64,000 bases of DNA from positions 8,804,001-8,868,000 of the forward strand of contig NZ_JBCJKP010000001.1 of assembly GCF_039503195.1 (NCBI RefSeq). The letters are read 5' to 3'. The translations under genes were made by a program, and so were the position numbers. This DNA is from Streptomyces mirabilis (GTDB lineage Bacteria; Actinomycetota; Actinomycetes; Streptomycetales; Streptomycetaceae). Positions 44,779 to 54,442 of the stretch are shown here, piece by piece. The notes under the pieces are model-generated. The model saw nothing but the letters and a program-made list of their open reading frames with translations. It made no database searches and was not told where the DNA came from. Every line of letters starts with the position of its first letter. The stretch's first letter is position 1.

Positions 44779-45654
44779 CTAGGCTGTGGCTGCGGTGCGG
44801 TAGAACTCGGCCGCGGTGACGGTGGCAGGGACGCCGAGTTCGGCGGCGACCGCGGTGATCGCCTTGTCGCCGACAGCGAGGTCGGCCTGGCCGTCCGTGG
44901 TGAAGTACGGCGCGATGAACGTGTCGTAGTGGGCTCGGGCCTCTTCCGCGGTCTGTCCGCCGAGGAACGTCTGCATGTGGCGCACCGTGGTGTCGGGGTC
45001 GTCGTGGATCACCCGCAGGGCGCGCCGGTGGGCTCGTACGACGGCTTGGACCGCAGGGTCGTCCGGTGAGATGTAGGTGGGGTCGACGGCCACGCCCACG
45101 GTGGGGATCTGGAAGTGGTCGCCGACCCAGGCCAGCACCTGCCAGCCGTGCTCGGCGGCCACCGCCTCCGGTGCCATGGTGCTGCCGACGTAGGCGGCGT
45201 CGATGCTGCCGTCGTTGAGCCGGCGCAGATCCATGCCGTAGTCGCCGGGCGAGCGGACGATGGTCTTCACGTCACGGTCCGGGTCAAGGCCGGCCTTTCG
45301 CAGCACGATCCGGGCGAATGCGCCGGGCGGGGTGTGCGGGGCGTGGACCGCCAGCCGTCGCCCGGCCAGGTCGGCCAGGGAGGTGGGGCCGGGGCGGGCG
45401 AGGAACCAGAACAGCGGGCGGTGGGTGTTGACACTGAGTGCGACCCACGGGGTGCCGTCGGTCAGTCGTGACAGCAGTGCCCGGCCGAGCCCGATGGTGG
45501 CGCAGCGGCGCAGCCGTTCCACGTCCCAGGTGCAGCCGTCGCGCAGCGCGACGTGGACACCCTCCTCGGCGTAGTAGTCCTGCTGGTCGGCGATGTAGGC
45601 GGCCAGCTCCTCGTGCAGGCCTCGTCCGACGTAGGCCAGGTCGATCGTGTGCAT
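44779..45654 (-). CDS. NMT1/THI5-like periplasmic-binding-fold protein without signal peptide
   Basis: A 291-residue protein with the SsuA/NMT1 fold start (LAYVGRGLHEELAAYIADQQ, then YYAEEGVHVAL) and the middle motif DLAGRRLAVHAPHTPPGAFA. It lacks any signal peptide or lipobox, and no ABC permease or ATPase gene is near. So it may be a cytosolic sensor or an enzyme on this fold, as with 4,5-dihydroxyphthalate decarboxylases (family knowledge; assignment here is a guess). AAGGAAAG precedes ATG 45654. It is the third gene of a TetR-SDR-binding-protein operon. Confidence 0.75.
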   Translation of the reverse strand: MHTIDLAYVGRGLHEELAAYIADQQDYYAEEGVHVALRDGCTWDVERLRRCATIGLGRALLSRLTDGTPWVALSVNTHRPLFWFLARPGPTSLADLAGRRLAVHAPHTPPGAFARIVLRKAGLDPDRDVKTIVRSPGDYGMDLRRLNDGSIDAAYVGSTMAPEAVAAEHGWQVLAWVGDHFQIPTVGVAVDPTYISPDDPAVQAVVRAHRRALRVIHDDPDTTVRHMQTFLGGQTAEEARAHYDTFIAPYFTTDGQADLAVGDKAITAVAAELGVPATVTAAEFYRTAATA

Positions 45655-45712
45655 GAACGTCTTTCCTTGATCGTTTAAGGGCTCGGCCGCGTGTGCGGAG
45701 GTCAGCGGGGCG

Positions 45713-46468
45713 TCAGTACATGGCCATGCCGCCGTTGACCGCGGCCGTGGTACCGGTCATGAAGGAGTTGTCCTCGGCGGCGTAGAAGGCGACCGCCTGG
45801 GCGACATCGGCCGGGTGGGCCAGGCGGCCCAAGGGGGTGGCGGCCACCTGCCGCTGCCTCGTCGCGTCGTCGAGCACGGCATCGGCGGTTCGGGACTCCA
45901 CCGGGCCGGGCGAGACGACGTTGACCGTGATGCCCTGCGGGCCGAGTTCCTGGGCGAGATACCGGGCGAACTGCTCGAGTGCGGCCTTGGAAACGCCCAG
46001 CGCGATCATGCCCGCCCGAGGCAGGCGGCTGAGTCCGGTGCCGATGTAGATGAGGCGTCCCCACCCTCGTTCGGTCATCGTGGGCAGTACGGCTTTGGTG
46101 ACCGTGAACGCTGTGTGCATCTCGGCGTCGATCTTGCCGCCCAGTTCTTCCCACGTCATGTCCTGGAACGACTTGACCGCGTACGGGATGAGCGCGTTGT
46201 GCACGAGCACGTCGATGCCGCCCCAGGCCGCCCGGACCTGCTCGACCATGCCCTCGATCGCCGACACCTCCCGCACGTCCGCCTGTACGGCCATGGCCCG
46301 GCCGCCCGCGGCCTCGATGCCGGCCACGACCTCCTCGGCCGCCTTGCTGCTGCGGAGGTAGTTGACCACCACGGACATCCCTCGTTCGCCGAGGAGCCGC
46401 GCGGTGGCGGCGCCGATTCCGCTGCTGGCGCCTGTCACCAGTGCCACCCTGCCGGTCTTCCCGGTCAT
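45713..46468 (-). CDS. Short-chain dehydrogenase/reductase with atypical active site
   Basis: A 251-residue SDR. The NAD(P)-binding TGASSGIG is at residues 13-20, and the C-terminal ITVNVVSPGPVESRTADAVL is standard. The catalytic YxxxK is changed: around the lysine the sequence is IALGVSKAALEQF, with Leu where the Tyr should be. The usual catalytic Ser is likewise not obvious in IYIGTGLSR. It may be inactive as a classical dehydrogenase or work differently. ATG 46468 overlaps the TetR stop (ATGA). Confidence 0.85.
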   Translation of the reverse strand: MTGKTGRVALVTGASSGIGAATARLLGERGMSVVVNYLRSSKAAEEVVAGIEAAGGRAMAVQADVREVSAIEGMVEQVRAAWGGIDVLVHNALIPYAVKSFQDMTWEELGGKIDAEMHTAFTVTKAVLPTMTERGWGRLIYIGTGLSRLPRAGMIALGVSKAALEQFARYLAQELGPQGITVNVVSPGPVESRTADAVLDDATRQRQVAATPLGRLAHPADVAQAVAFYAAEDNSFMTGTTAAVNGGMAMY

Positions 46469-47157
46469 GGGCCCACCTCCTGATCGTCGTTGCGGGCCGT
46501 CGGAATGGCCGCCCGGGGTTGTTCGCCGTCGACGCCCTGGTCTGCCGGGCGGATCGCCCCATAGAGCACGGTATCGACGGTCGCCCGCAGCAGATCGGCC
46601 CCGGTCCAGTCCATTTCGTGCGGCAACTGCGAGGTGAGCAGGCGCTCCAGCGCACCGCGGGTGATCTCGCTCAGCAGCTCGGGCGGCGCCGGCAGCAAGC
46701 CCTGCCGGTGTCCCTCCCGGAACAGCTCGTCGAGCCGCCGGTAGACCACCGCGTCCACACGCTGCTCCACGTACTGGCGCAGCATCGCCTCGCCCCGCCC
46801 GGTCGCGAGCTGAGGCGCGCCGATCCGTCCGAGTTCACTGCCGGCCGCGATCAGGAACCGCTGTACCCGGACACCGAACGGCTGGCCTTCCGTGTCCTCG
46901 GCCGCGGCCACCAGCGTGCGCTCCACCGCGGCGAACTGGCGGTCCAGCACTGCGACCAGCAGGCTGCGCTTGTCCGGGAAATGACGGTAGATCGTCTTCT
47001 TGCTCATCCCGAGCTCACGGGCGAGATCGTCCATGCTCACCCGTGCGAAACCCGCTCCGAAGAACAGCCGGCCGGCCGCCTCCACGATCGCGTCCGCACG
47101 CTGCTCGTCACCTGATGAGGAAACTCGAGAAACGAAATTGGTTTCCATGGTTTTCAT
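46465..47157 (-). CDS. TetR-family regulator, first gene of SDR operon
   Basis: A 230-residue regulator. The HTH lies at about residues 22-65 (ADAIVEAAGRLFFGAGFARV, GMSKKTIYRHFPDKRSLLVA). The C-terminal domain is of TetR_C type with a variable tail. ATG 47157 is supported by GGAGAG upstream; ATG 47148 is an alternative. It is coupled to the SDR gene by ATGA and probably regulates this operon. Its start region carries an inverted repeat and overlaps the 3' end of the phosphatase gene. Both genes are on the minus strand. Confidence 0.87.
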   Translation of the reverse strand: MKTMETNFVSRVSSSGDEQRADAIVEAAGRLFFGAGFARVSMDDLARELGMSKKTIYRHFPDKRSLLVAVLDRQFAAVERTLVAAAEDTEGQPFGVRVQRFLIAAGSELGRIGAPQLATGRGEAMLRQYVEQRVDAVVYRRLDELFREGHRQGLLPAPPELLSEITRGALERLLTSQLPHEMDWTGADLLRATVDTVLYGAIRPADQGVDGEQPRAAIPTARNDDQEVGP

Positions 47158-49402
47158 CGTTACTCTCCGTCCCTGCGCTGTCAAGGCATGCCGTGCGGCC
47201 ACGGTGAGGTCCGGCCGGGGCGCGTAATTCGGCGGTGGCCAGCCCGATGAGCAGCAGGGCGATGTCGTCCGTCCGGGGCGCGGTCTGCCGTGCATGGTCG
47301 ATCAGCGTCGTGGCGAGCCGGTCCATGGGCTGGGCCGAGGCCCGGGCGAGCTGGGTGGCGAGCCCGGACATGGCGTCGTCCATGTCGACCCCGGGAGTCT
47401 CGACAAGGCCGTCGGTGTACAGCGCGAGGACGGTGCCGGGCGCCAGCGGGATCTCGGTGGCGGGATAATCCGCGTCGGGGTCGATACCGAGCAGCAGCCC
47501 CGGTCGGAGCGGAAGGACCTCGGCGCGGCCGTCCGGGTAGCGGAGGACGGGTGGGGGATGGCCGGCGGTGGAGAGGACGGCTCGTCGGCGTGCGAGGTCG
47601 AGATGGGCGTACAGGCAGCTGACGAAGCGGCCCGGGTCCATGGCGACCAGCAGGCGGTTGGCCTGCGCGAGGGCCTGTGGGGGCGTGGCCCCCGAGACGG
47701 CGTGGGAGCGGATGGCGGGGCGGACTCGGCCCATGAGCGCGGCGGCGTTGGCGTTGTGGCCCTGGACGTCGCCGATGACCGCGGCCGCGGTGGTGTCGTC
47801 GACCCGGACCAGGTCGTAGAAGTCGCCGCCGATGTCCATGCCGCGGACGCTGGGCAGATAGCGGGCCGCCACGTCCAGTCCGGGAAGACGGGGCAGTGAG
47901 TCGGGGAGCAGGGCCGCCTGCAGGGTCTTGGCGAGTTCGTTGCTAGTGTCGTACAGGCGGGCCCGTTCCAGCGCCTGCGCGATCAGTCCCGCGAGCGCGA
48001 TGAAGACGACCCGCTGCTGGTCGGGAAAGGGGTGGGGCCGGTCGAAGGCGAACACGCACGAGCCCACCGGACGCCCGGAGGCGATCAGCGGCAGAAACGC
48101 CCAGGCGTGCAGACCCTTCTGGTGCGGGGCGGGCGGGTAGGCCCGGGACAGCTCGTCGAAGGACGCGAAGAAGCTGGGCACGCCGGTGGCGAGGACCCGG
48201 ACCGCGGGTGCCGGGTGGGTCAGCGGCACGCCGTCGAAGTGTTCGAGCAGCGAGGGGTTGTAGCCGCTGCGGCCGATGACACGCATTCTGCCGTCCTCGG
48301 CCGCGAGCAGAGCGACGGTCCGGGCTCCGAACGCCGGAAGCATCTCCCCGGTGACCAGATCGACCACGTCTGAGACGCCCACGGTTTCCGACAGGGCGGC
48401 GGCCAGGTGCAGCACCCGGTACACCTCGCCCAAGCGGATCGGCTCGCCCTGGAACGTCTCCGTCATGGTGGGCCCCGGCTGCGAGTCCCCACCCGGACCG
48501 GTCGGCGCTATGCGGACGCTCACCCCCGAGCCGTCGGGATAGAGCTCGAACGCGAGCCACTGGTCCGGCGGGTGCATGGCGGTGTAGTAGCCGGGCTTCC
48601 GGCTGACCACGGTGGCGCGGAAGTAGTCCTCGAAGGCCAGGTCAGCGCACCAGGGCAAGGACTGCCAGGGACGCGTGCCGATCAGATCGCCGGGGCTGCT
48701 CGCGCCCAGTAGGGCGGCGGCGGTGGCGCTGACGTAGGTGAACCTGCCCTCGAGGTCGAGGGAGCAACTGCCCCAGGGCAGCCGCTCGACGAGGTCGGCC
48801 GCGGCGAGTGCCTCGGCCGGCCCCCGCTTGCCGGCGGGCGGCTGGACCAGGGTGCGGGGTGTGGGTCCCGGGCCGACGGCGTGGCCGGTGCCTGCGGCGT
48901 CCCGCAGGAACCGGCCCAGGCGCCGACCGGCGGCACGGACCCGTTCAGGGCTCGGGCCGTCGGCACGGGTGGAGCCGGCGCCGGGCCAGAACAGAAGCAG
49001 CGCGCCCCAGACCGTGGTGCCGGTGAGGAGCGGTGCCGCGGCCACCGCATGATGGTAGGGCAGGGCGATCGCCGTGCGGGGATAGCGACGGGCGAGTTCC
49101 TCCGGGTCGCCGAGCCAGACGAGCCGCCGCTCGCGCACCGCATCGGCCACGGGAAAGCGGCTCGACAGCGGGACCCCGAACCAGGGCGCGAGATACTCCG
49201 CCGGAATGCCTGCGGTCACCTCCAGCCGCAGGGTCTGGCCGTCGGATGCCAGCAGGAAGACCGCTCCCGCGTGCATGCCCGTGTCGCGCACGGCGAACTC
49301 CAGCAGCCGGTCCAGCTCGGCACGGCGCAGCGACCCGGCGGTGGGTGAAGGGGAGCGGGACCCGTGGGGCTGCGCCGCGCCGCCTTCCCGCATGGCGCAC
49401 AT
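47108..49402 (-). CDS. GAF/PAS/GAF-SpoIIE (PP2C-type) serine phosphatase
   Basis: A 764-residue signalling protein. About residues 25-175 form a GAF-type sensor, 205-320 a PAS-like region (RFTYVSATAAALLGASSPGD), 345-500 a second GAF, and 520-745 a SpoIIE/PP2C phosphatase. The metal-binding blocks MDIGGDFYDLV, VIGDVQGHNANAAALM and RTDDIALLLIG are present. Such proteins dephosphorylate anti-anti-sigma factors and feed into RsbW-like switches (family knowledge); the partner is unknown, though an RsbW-like kinase is at 2870-3304. Start ATG 49402; MREGG at 49393 is an alternative. The tail past LIGLATAELRAP overlaps the TetR gene start by 50 bases in another frame of the same strand. Confidence 0.85.
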   Translation of the reverse strand: MCAMREGGAAQPHGSRSPSPTAGSLRRAELDRLLEFAVRDTGMHAGAVFLLASDGQTLRLEVTAGIPAEYLAPWFGVPLSSRFPVADAVRERRLVWLGDPEELARRYPRTAIALPYHHAVAAAPLLTGTTVWGALLLFWPGAGSTRADGPSPERVRAAGRRLGRFLRDAAGTGHAVGPGPTPRTLVQPPAGKRGPAEALAAADLVERLPWGSCSLDLEGRFTYVSATAAALLGASSPGDLIGTRPWQSLPWCADLAFEDYFRATVVSRKPGYYTAMHPPDQWLAFELYPDGSGVSVRIAPTGPGGDSQPGPTMTETFQGEPIRLGEVYRVLHLAAALSETVGVSDVVDLVTGEMLPAFGARTVALLAAEDGRMRVIGRSGYNPSLLEHFDGVPLTHPAPAVRVLATGVPSFFASFDELSRAYPPAPHQKGLHAWAFLPLIASGRPVGSCVFAFDRPHPFPDQQRVVFIALAGLIAQALERARLYDTSNELAKTLQAALLPDSLPRLPGLDVAARYLPSVRGMDIGGDFYDLVRVDDTTAAAVIGDVQGHNANAAALMGRVRPAIRSHAVSGATPPQALAQANRLLVAMDPGRFVSCLYAHLDLARRRAVLSTAGHPPPVLRYPDGRAEVLPLRPGLLLGIDPDADYPATEIPLAPGTVLALYTDGLVETPGVDMDDAMSGLATQLARASAQPMDRLATTLIDHARQTAPRTDDIALLLIGLATAELRAPAGPHRGRTACLDSAGTESNDENHGNQFRFSSFLIR
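47129..47145. promoter_or_regulatory. Inverted repeat at TetR start codon
   Basis: GAAACGAAATTGGTTTC has 5-bp arms (GAAAC/GTTTC) around a 7-base AT-rich centre, just inside the TetR coding start. A possible autoregulatory operator; low-GC for this genome. Confidence 0.4.
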
Positions 49403-49503
49403 ATCAGTACCGTACGTCCGCACCCGCCGACCTCGCGCGGAGGCCGCTGCCGATTCCCGGCCCGGACGTTGTTCCCCACGACGGTCTGCTCGCCCCGTTC
49501 GTG

Positions 49504-50705
49504 TCAGCGTTCGAGGACGAGGGCGAGGCCCTGGCCCACGCCGATGCAGAGGGTGGCGACGCCCGTGCCGGAGCCGCGGCGGGCGAGCTGGTGGGCGACG
49601 GTGCCGACGAGGCGGGCGCCGGAGGCGCCGAGGGGGTGGCCGAGCGCGATGGCGCCGCCCTGCGGGTTGAGGATCGCCGGGTCGAACTCTGGCCATTCGG
49701 CGAGACAGCCGAGGACCTGGGCGGCGAAGGCCTCGTTCAGCTCCAGTACGTCGACATCGGCCAAGGTCCGGGCGACCTTGGCCAGGGCCCGGTCGACGGC
49801 CTCGACGGGGGCGAGGCCGAAGTAGTCGGGGTCGATCGCGGAGACTCCGGTCGCGCAGACGCGTGCCAGCGGCTCGCGGCCGATGGCCTTCACACCCTCC
49901 TCGTCGGCCAGCAGCAGGGCGGCGGCGCCGTCGTTGAGGGGGAGGCGTTGCCGGCGGTGACCGTGCCCTGCTTGGTACGGAAGGACGGCTTGAGCCTTGT
50001 CATCGCCGCGAGGGAGGCGTTTGGGCGTACGCACTCGTCGGCCGCGAACAGCTGGGGGCCGCCGTTGCGCTGCGGGACCGGGACGGGCACCAACTCGGCG
50101 TCGAACAGGCCCTGTTCCTGGGCGGCTGCGGCCTTCTGGTGGCTGTGCAGGGCGAACTCGTCCTGCTGCTCACGGCCGATCTTGTGCTTCTCGGCGATCA
50201 GCTCGGCCGACTCCCCGAGAGGGATGGTCCATTGCGGGTTCATCGCCGGGTTCACCATGCGCCAGCCCAGCGTGGTGGAGTACAGCTCGGCGTGGGCAGC
50301 CGGGAACGACCTGTCGTTCTTGGGCAGCACGTAGGGGGCGCGGGTCATGGACTCCACGCCGCCGGCGATGGCGACGGAGGCGTCGCCGACAGCGATGGCG
50401 CGGGCGGCCTGGATGACGGCTTCGAGTCCGGAGGCGCACAGCCGGTTGACCGTCGCCCCGGGCACGCTGGTGGGCAGGACGGCGAGCAGGGCGGCCATGC
50501 GGGCCACGTTGCGGTTCTCCTCGCCGGCGCCGTTGGCGTTGCCGAGGTACACGTCCTCGATGCGCGCAGGGTCCAACTGGGGTATGCCGGAGAGGAGTTC
50601 GCGGATGGCGTGGGCAGCCAGGTCGTCGGGGCGCACCGAGGCCAGGCCGCCGCTGTAGCGCCCGATCGGCGTGCGCACGGCGTCGACGATGTAGACGGGG
50701 TTCAC
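49504..50705 (-). pseudogene. pcaF: Second 3-oxoadipyl-CoA thiolase gene, frameshifted
   Basis: A paralogue of the pcaF at 25290-26492, highly similar along its length, with the same Cys ([11 protein letters not shown]), His ([16 protein letters not shown]) and C-terminal motifs. The frame breaks inside [17 protein letters not shown]. The coding run has five G's at 49938-49942 (plus strand), whereas the other copy has six. The GTG at 50705 overlaps the pcaJ2 stop. One base restores a 400-residue enzyme. Confidence 0.9.
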
Positions 50706-51346
50706 AGCAGGCCCTCCGTGACGGTCAGCTTGGCGTCGGTCTTGGCGATGATCTCCTCGACGTCGACGGAAGGTGCGCACTCGACCAGCACAAGCCCCTC
50801 GTCGGTGACGTCGAGGACACCGAGATCGGTGATGATCCGGTTCACGCAGTGCTTCCCGGTCAGCGGCAGCGTGCACTCGGTGCGGATCTTCGGCGAGCCG
50901 TCCTTGGCTGTGTGCGTCATGACGACGATGACCGTGCGGGCGCCGTGGACCAGGTCCATCGCACCGCCGATCCCCGTGATCATCTTTCCGGGGATCGCCC
51001 AGTTCGCCAGGTCCCCCTGCTCGGAGACCTGCATGGCACCCAGCACCGCGACGTCGATGTGCCCGCCGCGGATCATTGCGAAGGACAGTGCGGAGTCGAA
51101 GAAGGAGGCGCCGGGCAGGACGGTGGCGGTCTCCTTGCCGGCGTTGATCAGGTCCGGGTCGACCTCGTCCGCACCCGGGTAGGGGCCGGTGCCCAGGATG
51201 CCGTTCTCCGACTCGAGGATCACCTCCGCCCCTGGCGGCAGGTAGGTGGGGATCAGCGTGGGCAGGCCGATGCCGAGATTGACGTACTGGCCGTCGCGCA
51301 GCTCACGCGCGGAGCGGGCGGCCATCTCCTCACGAGTCCAGGCCAT
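50702..51346 (-). CDS. pcaJ: 3-oxoadipate CoA-transferase subunit B, second copy
   Basis: A 214-residue subunit, very similar to the first PcaJ. The active-site Glu is in [13 protein letters not shown] and [14 protein letters not shown] is at the N-terminus. It is intact. Its ATG shares one base with the pcaI2 stop, and its stop overlaps the thiolase GTG. This set lacks pcaHGBL, so it could serve a pathway that ends in 3-oxoadipate without protocatechuate, such as the hydroxyquinol route 3-8 kb away. Confidence 0.92.
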   Translation of the reverse strand: MAWTREEMAARSARELRDGQYVNLGIGLPTLIPTYLPPGAEVILESENGILGTGPYPGADEVDPDLINAGKETATVLPGASFFDSALSFAMIRGGHIDVAVLGAMQVSEQGDLANWAIPGKMITGIGGAMDLVHGARTVIVVMTHTAKDGSPKIRTECTLPLTGKHCVNRIITDLGVLDVTDEGLVLVECAPSVDVEEIIAKTDAKLTVTEGLL

Positions 51347-52100
51347 CAGCTGGTCACCGTCCGCCGCTCGATCTTCTTGTCCGCCGCCTGCTGCGGGGTG
51401 AGGGCCAGCACCCGCTGGACGAAGATGCCGGGCAGGTGCACCGCGTCCGGATCGATCTCGCCGGGCTCGACCAGCTCCTCCACCTCCGCGATCGTGACCC
51501 TGCCAGCCATGGCCGCGAGGGGGTTGAAGTTGCGGGCGGACTTGCTGAACACCAGGTTTCCGTGCCGGTCGCCCTGCGCCGCCCGGACCAGCGCGAAGTC
51601 CGTGCGGATGCCGCGTTCGAGCACGTACTCGGTGCCGTCGAAGACCCGTACCTCCTTGGCCGGCGAGGCCAGTGCGACCCCGCCGGAGCCGTTGTAGCGC
51701 CAGGGCAGCCCGCCTTCGCGACCTGCGTCCCCACCCCGGCCGGGGTGTAAAAGGCGGGGATGCCCGCGCCGCCGGCGCGCAGCCGTTCGGCGAGCGTGCC
51801 CTGCGGGATCAGCTCCACCTCCAGCTCACCGGACAGGTACTGCCGCGCGAACTCCTTGTTCGCCCCGACATACGATCCCGTCACCCGTCCGATCCGGCCC
51901 GCCGAGAGCAGTACCGCCAGGCCCGAATCCATTGCCCCGCAGTTGTTCGAGACGACCGACAGCCCGCCGACGCCCCGCTCGAACAGGGCCTGGATCAGCA
52001 CGTTCGGCGCACCACTCAATCCGAACCCGCCCACGGCCAACGACGCTCCATCCGGCACATCCGCCACGCCCTCCAGGGCCGTATTGACCAATTTCCCCAT
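51346..52100 (-). pseudogene. pcaI: 3-oxoadipate CoA-transferase subunit A, second copy, frameshifted
   Basis: From ATG 52100 the product matches PcaI ([31 protein letters not shown]) through [10 protein letters not shown]. The frame then changes, and the C-terminal 90 residues ([20 protein letters not shown] on) are in another frame. Compared with the first copy, one base is missing at 51717 (TTCGCG for TTCCGCG). Restoring it gives 251 residues, exactly the length of the first copy. Confidence 0.9.
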
Positions 52101-52249
52101 ATCTTTCGGATCTCCAGATGCTCGCGTGAATTCTGTGTCCATCGCGGAGTGTTTTACGCCGCCGACATGTCCGCCCGATGTGCATTCAGCCTGCCGGGGC
52201 CGTCCGCCAAGGGTTGTGCTGTCGGCCGCTCTCGCACGAATCGGGTATT

Positions 52250-53110
52250 TCACATTCCTGCGAGAACGAGATGCTGACGTGACAGGCGGGCGACCCCGTA
52301 CGCCACCAGCGCGAGCCCGAACACCTGGAGGGTCAGCCACCAGCCACCACGCAGTCTTTCCCCGTAGAGGGTGACGCCGAGCGCCAGGCTCACCAGTGTG
52401 TCCCCGAGGGTCAGGGCAGGCTGGGAGGCGACCAGCGGTCCGGACTGCATGGCGTTCTCCAGCAGGAACAGGGCGCACACGCCGAGGGCTGCAAAAGCAT
52501 AGGTCTGCCATGCGGTGAAGAAGGCACCCATACCCTGGCGGGCGAGGGCGGCGGTCGAGGACTTCATGAGCGCGGCGGTGAGGGAGTAGGAGACGGCGGC
52601 GGCCAGGCCCATGCACGCGGCGCGCGCCGCGCCGTTGGGCAGCCTGACCGCGACGCTGCACAGCACCACCACCGCGAGCAGGCAGCAGGTCAGCACCGCT
52701 GTCCACCGAGCCGCGGGGATCCCGAGAGTGCCACCGGTCGGCGCGGCCGCGAACAACGCCAGGCACAGGCCGCCCCCGATACTGGCGACGGGCACCCAGC
52801 CGGCCCGGGGCAACGGGCGCCCGAGGACGATGCTCGCGAGCAGCAGCACGAACGGCAACTCCAGCATGAAGAGCGGCTGTACGACCGCCAGGGCGCCGGT
52901 GGCCAGCGCGGCGCCCTGGAACATCGCCGAGAGGGCGACCCCACCTATGCCGAGCAGCCAGGCCGGTGTGCGCAGCAGGTCCCACATCAGGCCGATGCGC
53001 AGACCGCTGGACTGCGGGACGACGGTGGCGGCCCGGCGCTGCATCACGGTTCCCAGTGCGTTGGTTGCCGCTGCGAGCAGAGCGAAGATCGGCGACAGCA
53101 CGGTCAACAT
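52250..53110 (-). CDS. DMT-superfamily transporter
   Basis: A 286-residue membrane protein with about nine to ten transmembrane segments ([20 protein letters not shown] at the start; [20 protein letters not shown] near the end). Same family as the transporter at 12003-12962. It is upstream of the second pcaIJF set on the same strand (150-base gap) but need not be co-transcribed. Substrate unknown. GATC-rich repeats lie just upstream at 53136-53155. Confidence 0.83.
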   Translation of the reverse strand: MLTVLSPIFALLAAATNALGTVMQRRAATVVPQSSGLRIGLMWDLLRTPAWLLGIGGVALSAMFQGAALATGALAVVQPLFMLELPFVLLLASIVLGRPLPRAGWVPVASIGGGLCLALFAAAPTGGTLGIPAARWTAVLTCCLLAVVVLCSVAVRLPNGAARAACMGLAAAVSYSLTAALMKSSTAALARQGMGAFFTAWQTYAFAALGVCALFLLENAMQSGPLVASQPALTLGDTLVSLALGVTLYGERLRGGWWLTLQVFGLALVAYGVARLSRQHLVLAGM

Positions 53111-53167
53111 CGTGGTCTCCTGTCCCGAGGTCGCATTGATCGATGATCGATCGATCGTGCTTGTGGG

Positions 53168-53593
53168 TCAGTGCTCTGCGAGAATAAGCATCAGTTGGGC
53201 GTCCAGGTCGACATGCACGTGCTCGGTGCCCGGTGACACCACCGCATCGGTGCGTTGCAGGAACTCCGTCACCACCGGCCAGGGGAACATGAGGTCCGCC
53301 CGTCCTGCGGGCGGCGTGAGGACGATCTGCACCATGTGCTGTCCCTGGTGCCAAGCAGGGCGCAGGCGGACGTCGCCGATACCGACTGGCTGGAGCAGCC
53401 CCTCTCTCAGGAGCTCACGGGCGAAGAACCACTCGGCCGCCCGGTCACCGCCGAGGCGGAAGGTCGCACGGACCGCGTAGGGATCGTCGGGACGATAGCC
53501 CAGTCGCGTGGACACGAGTACCGTCGAGCCGTCCGGCATGACGAGGAGTGCACATACCTCGGCATCGACGGCACCGGTGCTGGGTCTCGGCAT
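53168..53593 (-). CDS. SsgA-like sporulation/cell-division regulator (SALP)
   Basis: A 141-residue protein of the SsgA-like family, which occurs only in morphologically complex actinomycetes and positions septation and peptidoglycan maintenance. The family pattern is clear: [18 protein letters not shown], then [13 protein letters not shown] and [11 protein letters not shown], and [23 protein letters not shown] 53593 (MPRPST) is chosen because AGGAAGAG lies just upstream; the ATG at 53608 is an alternative. It supports assignment to Streptomyces or a close relative. Confidence 0.92.
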   Translation of the reverse strand: MPRPSTGAVDAEVCALLVMPDGSTVLVSTRLGYRPDDPYAVRATFRLGGDRAAEWFFARELLREGLLQPVGIGDVRLRPAWHQGQHMVQIVLTPPAGRADLMFPWPVVTEFLQRTDAVVSPGTEHVHVDLDAQLMLILAEH

Positions 53594-53668
53594 CTCTTCC
53601 TCACTCATTCGGTACGGGAGTCGAGCCCTCCGGCCCGGGGCTGTCCCGGACACCGGGCCGGAGGGCTG

Positions 53669-54442
53669 TCAAGGGTGTTCCATGCGCTCTTGGAACACCG
53701 CTGCCCCCTGCATGCATCCCGCCTTCCGCCGCCGTCCCGGGTGACCTCGCTCACCAGCCCGTGGTGCGGACCCACTGCCTCGAACGTGGCCCGCCGGGAC
53801 GAGACAGTGCTCCTGGGCATAGCCCTCCAGCAGCGAGCGCAGCCGTCGGTGACCTCGGTGCAGTCGGGACAGCACGGTGCCGACGGGAGTCTGCATGATG
53901 TCGGCGATCTCACGGGTGGTGAAGCCCTCGACGTCGAAGAGGTACACCGCCGTTCGGAAGTATTCCGGGACGGCTTGCAGCGCCGCCTTGACGTCCGAGT
54001 CGGGCAGGTGGTCGAGCGCCTCGGCCTCGGCGGAGCGCAGTCCCGACGAGGTGTGCGAGGCCGCGCGGGCGATCTGCCAGTCCTCGATCGCCGTCGTGTC
54101 GTCGCGTTGCGGTCGCCTGCGTTGACTGCGGCGGTAGTTGAGGAACGTGGTGGTGAGGATGCGGTACAGCCAGGCCCTGAGATTCGTGCCCTCGCGGAAC
54201 TGGTGGAACGAGGCGTAGGCCCGGGCGTACGTCTCCTGGAGCAGGTCCTCGGCGTCGGTCGGACTGCCGGTCATCCGCACGGCGGCCGCGAAAAGCCGGT
54301 CACGGTGTACCAGTGCCGGTTCGAAGCGGGCCTGCATGTCGTGGTCCGCCACGGCCTTCGCGTCCTCATCGGTCTTCCCCGTCGCCGCCGGACTCAGCGG
54401 GATGTCGGGGTCGGGCTCGCAGTCGGGTCCGGTTCCGGTCAT
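53669..54442 (-). CDS. SigR-like ECF sigma factor without adjacent anti-sigma
   Basis: A 257-residue sigma factor very close to the thiol-stress factor SigR: region 2 has [20 protein letters not shown] and [20 protein letters not shown], region 4 has [20 protein letters not shown], and [26 protein letters not shown] precedes ATG 54442. SigR is normally followed by its redox-sensing anti-sigma RsrA; here an SsgA-like gene follows instead. The last 45 residues, Gly/Arg-rich, have no family counterpart and may be an artefact of read-through past an older stop. A paralogue, possibly controlled in trans. Confidence 0.9.
   Translation of the reverse strand: MTGTGPDCEPDPDIPLSPAATGKTDEDAKAVADHDMQARFEPALVHRDRLFAAAVRMTGSPTDAEDLLQETYARAYASFHQFREGTNLRAWLYRILTTTFLNYRRSQRRRPQRDDTTAIEDWQIARAASHTSSGLRSAEAEALDHLPDSDVKAALQAVPEYFRTAVYLFDVEGFTTREIADIMQTPVGTVLSRLHRGHRRLRSLLEGYAQEHCLVPAGHVRGSGSAPRAGERGHPGRRRKAGCMQGAAVFQERMEHP

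Noticed and set aside
53136..53155. GATC-rich palindromic string as a replication or methylation-controlled origin
   Set aside because: Only four GATC sites in 20 bases, with no DnaA boxes or repeats nearby; noted merely as low-complexity sequence upstream of the DMT gene.
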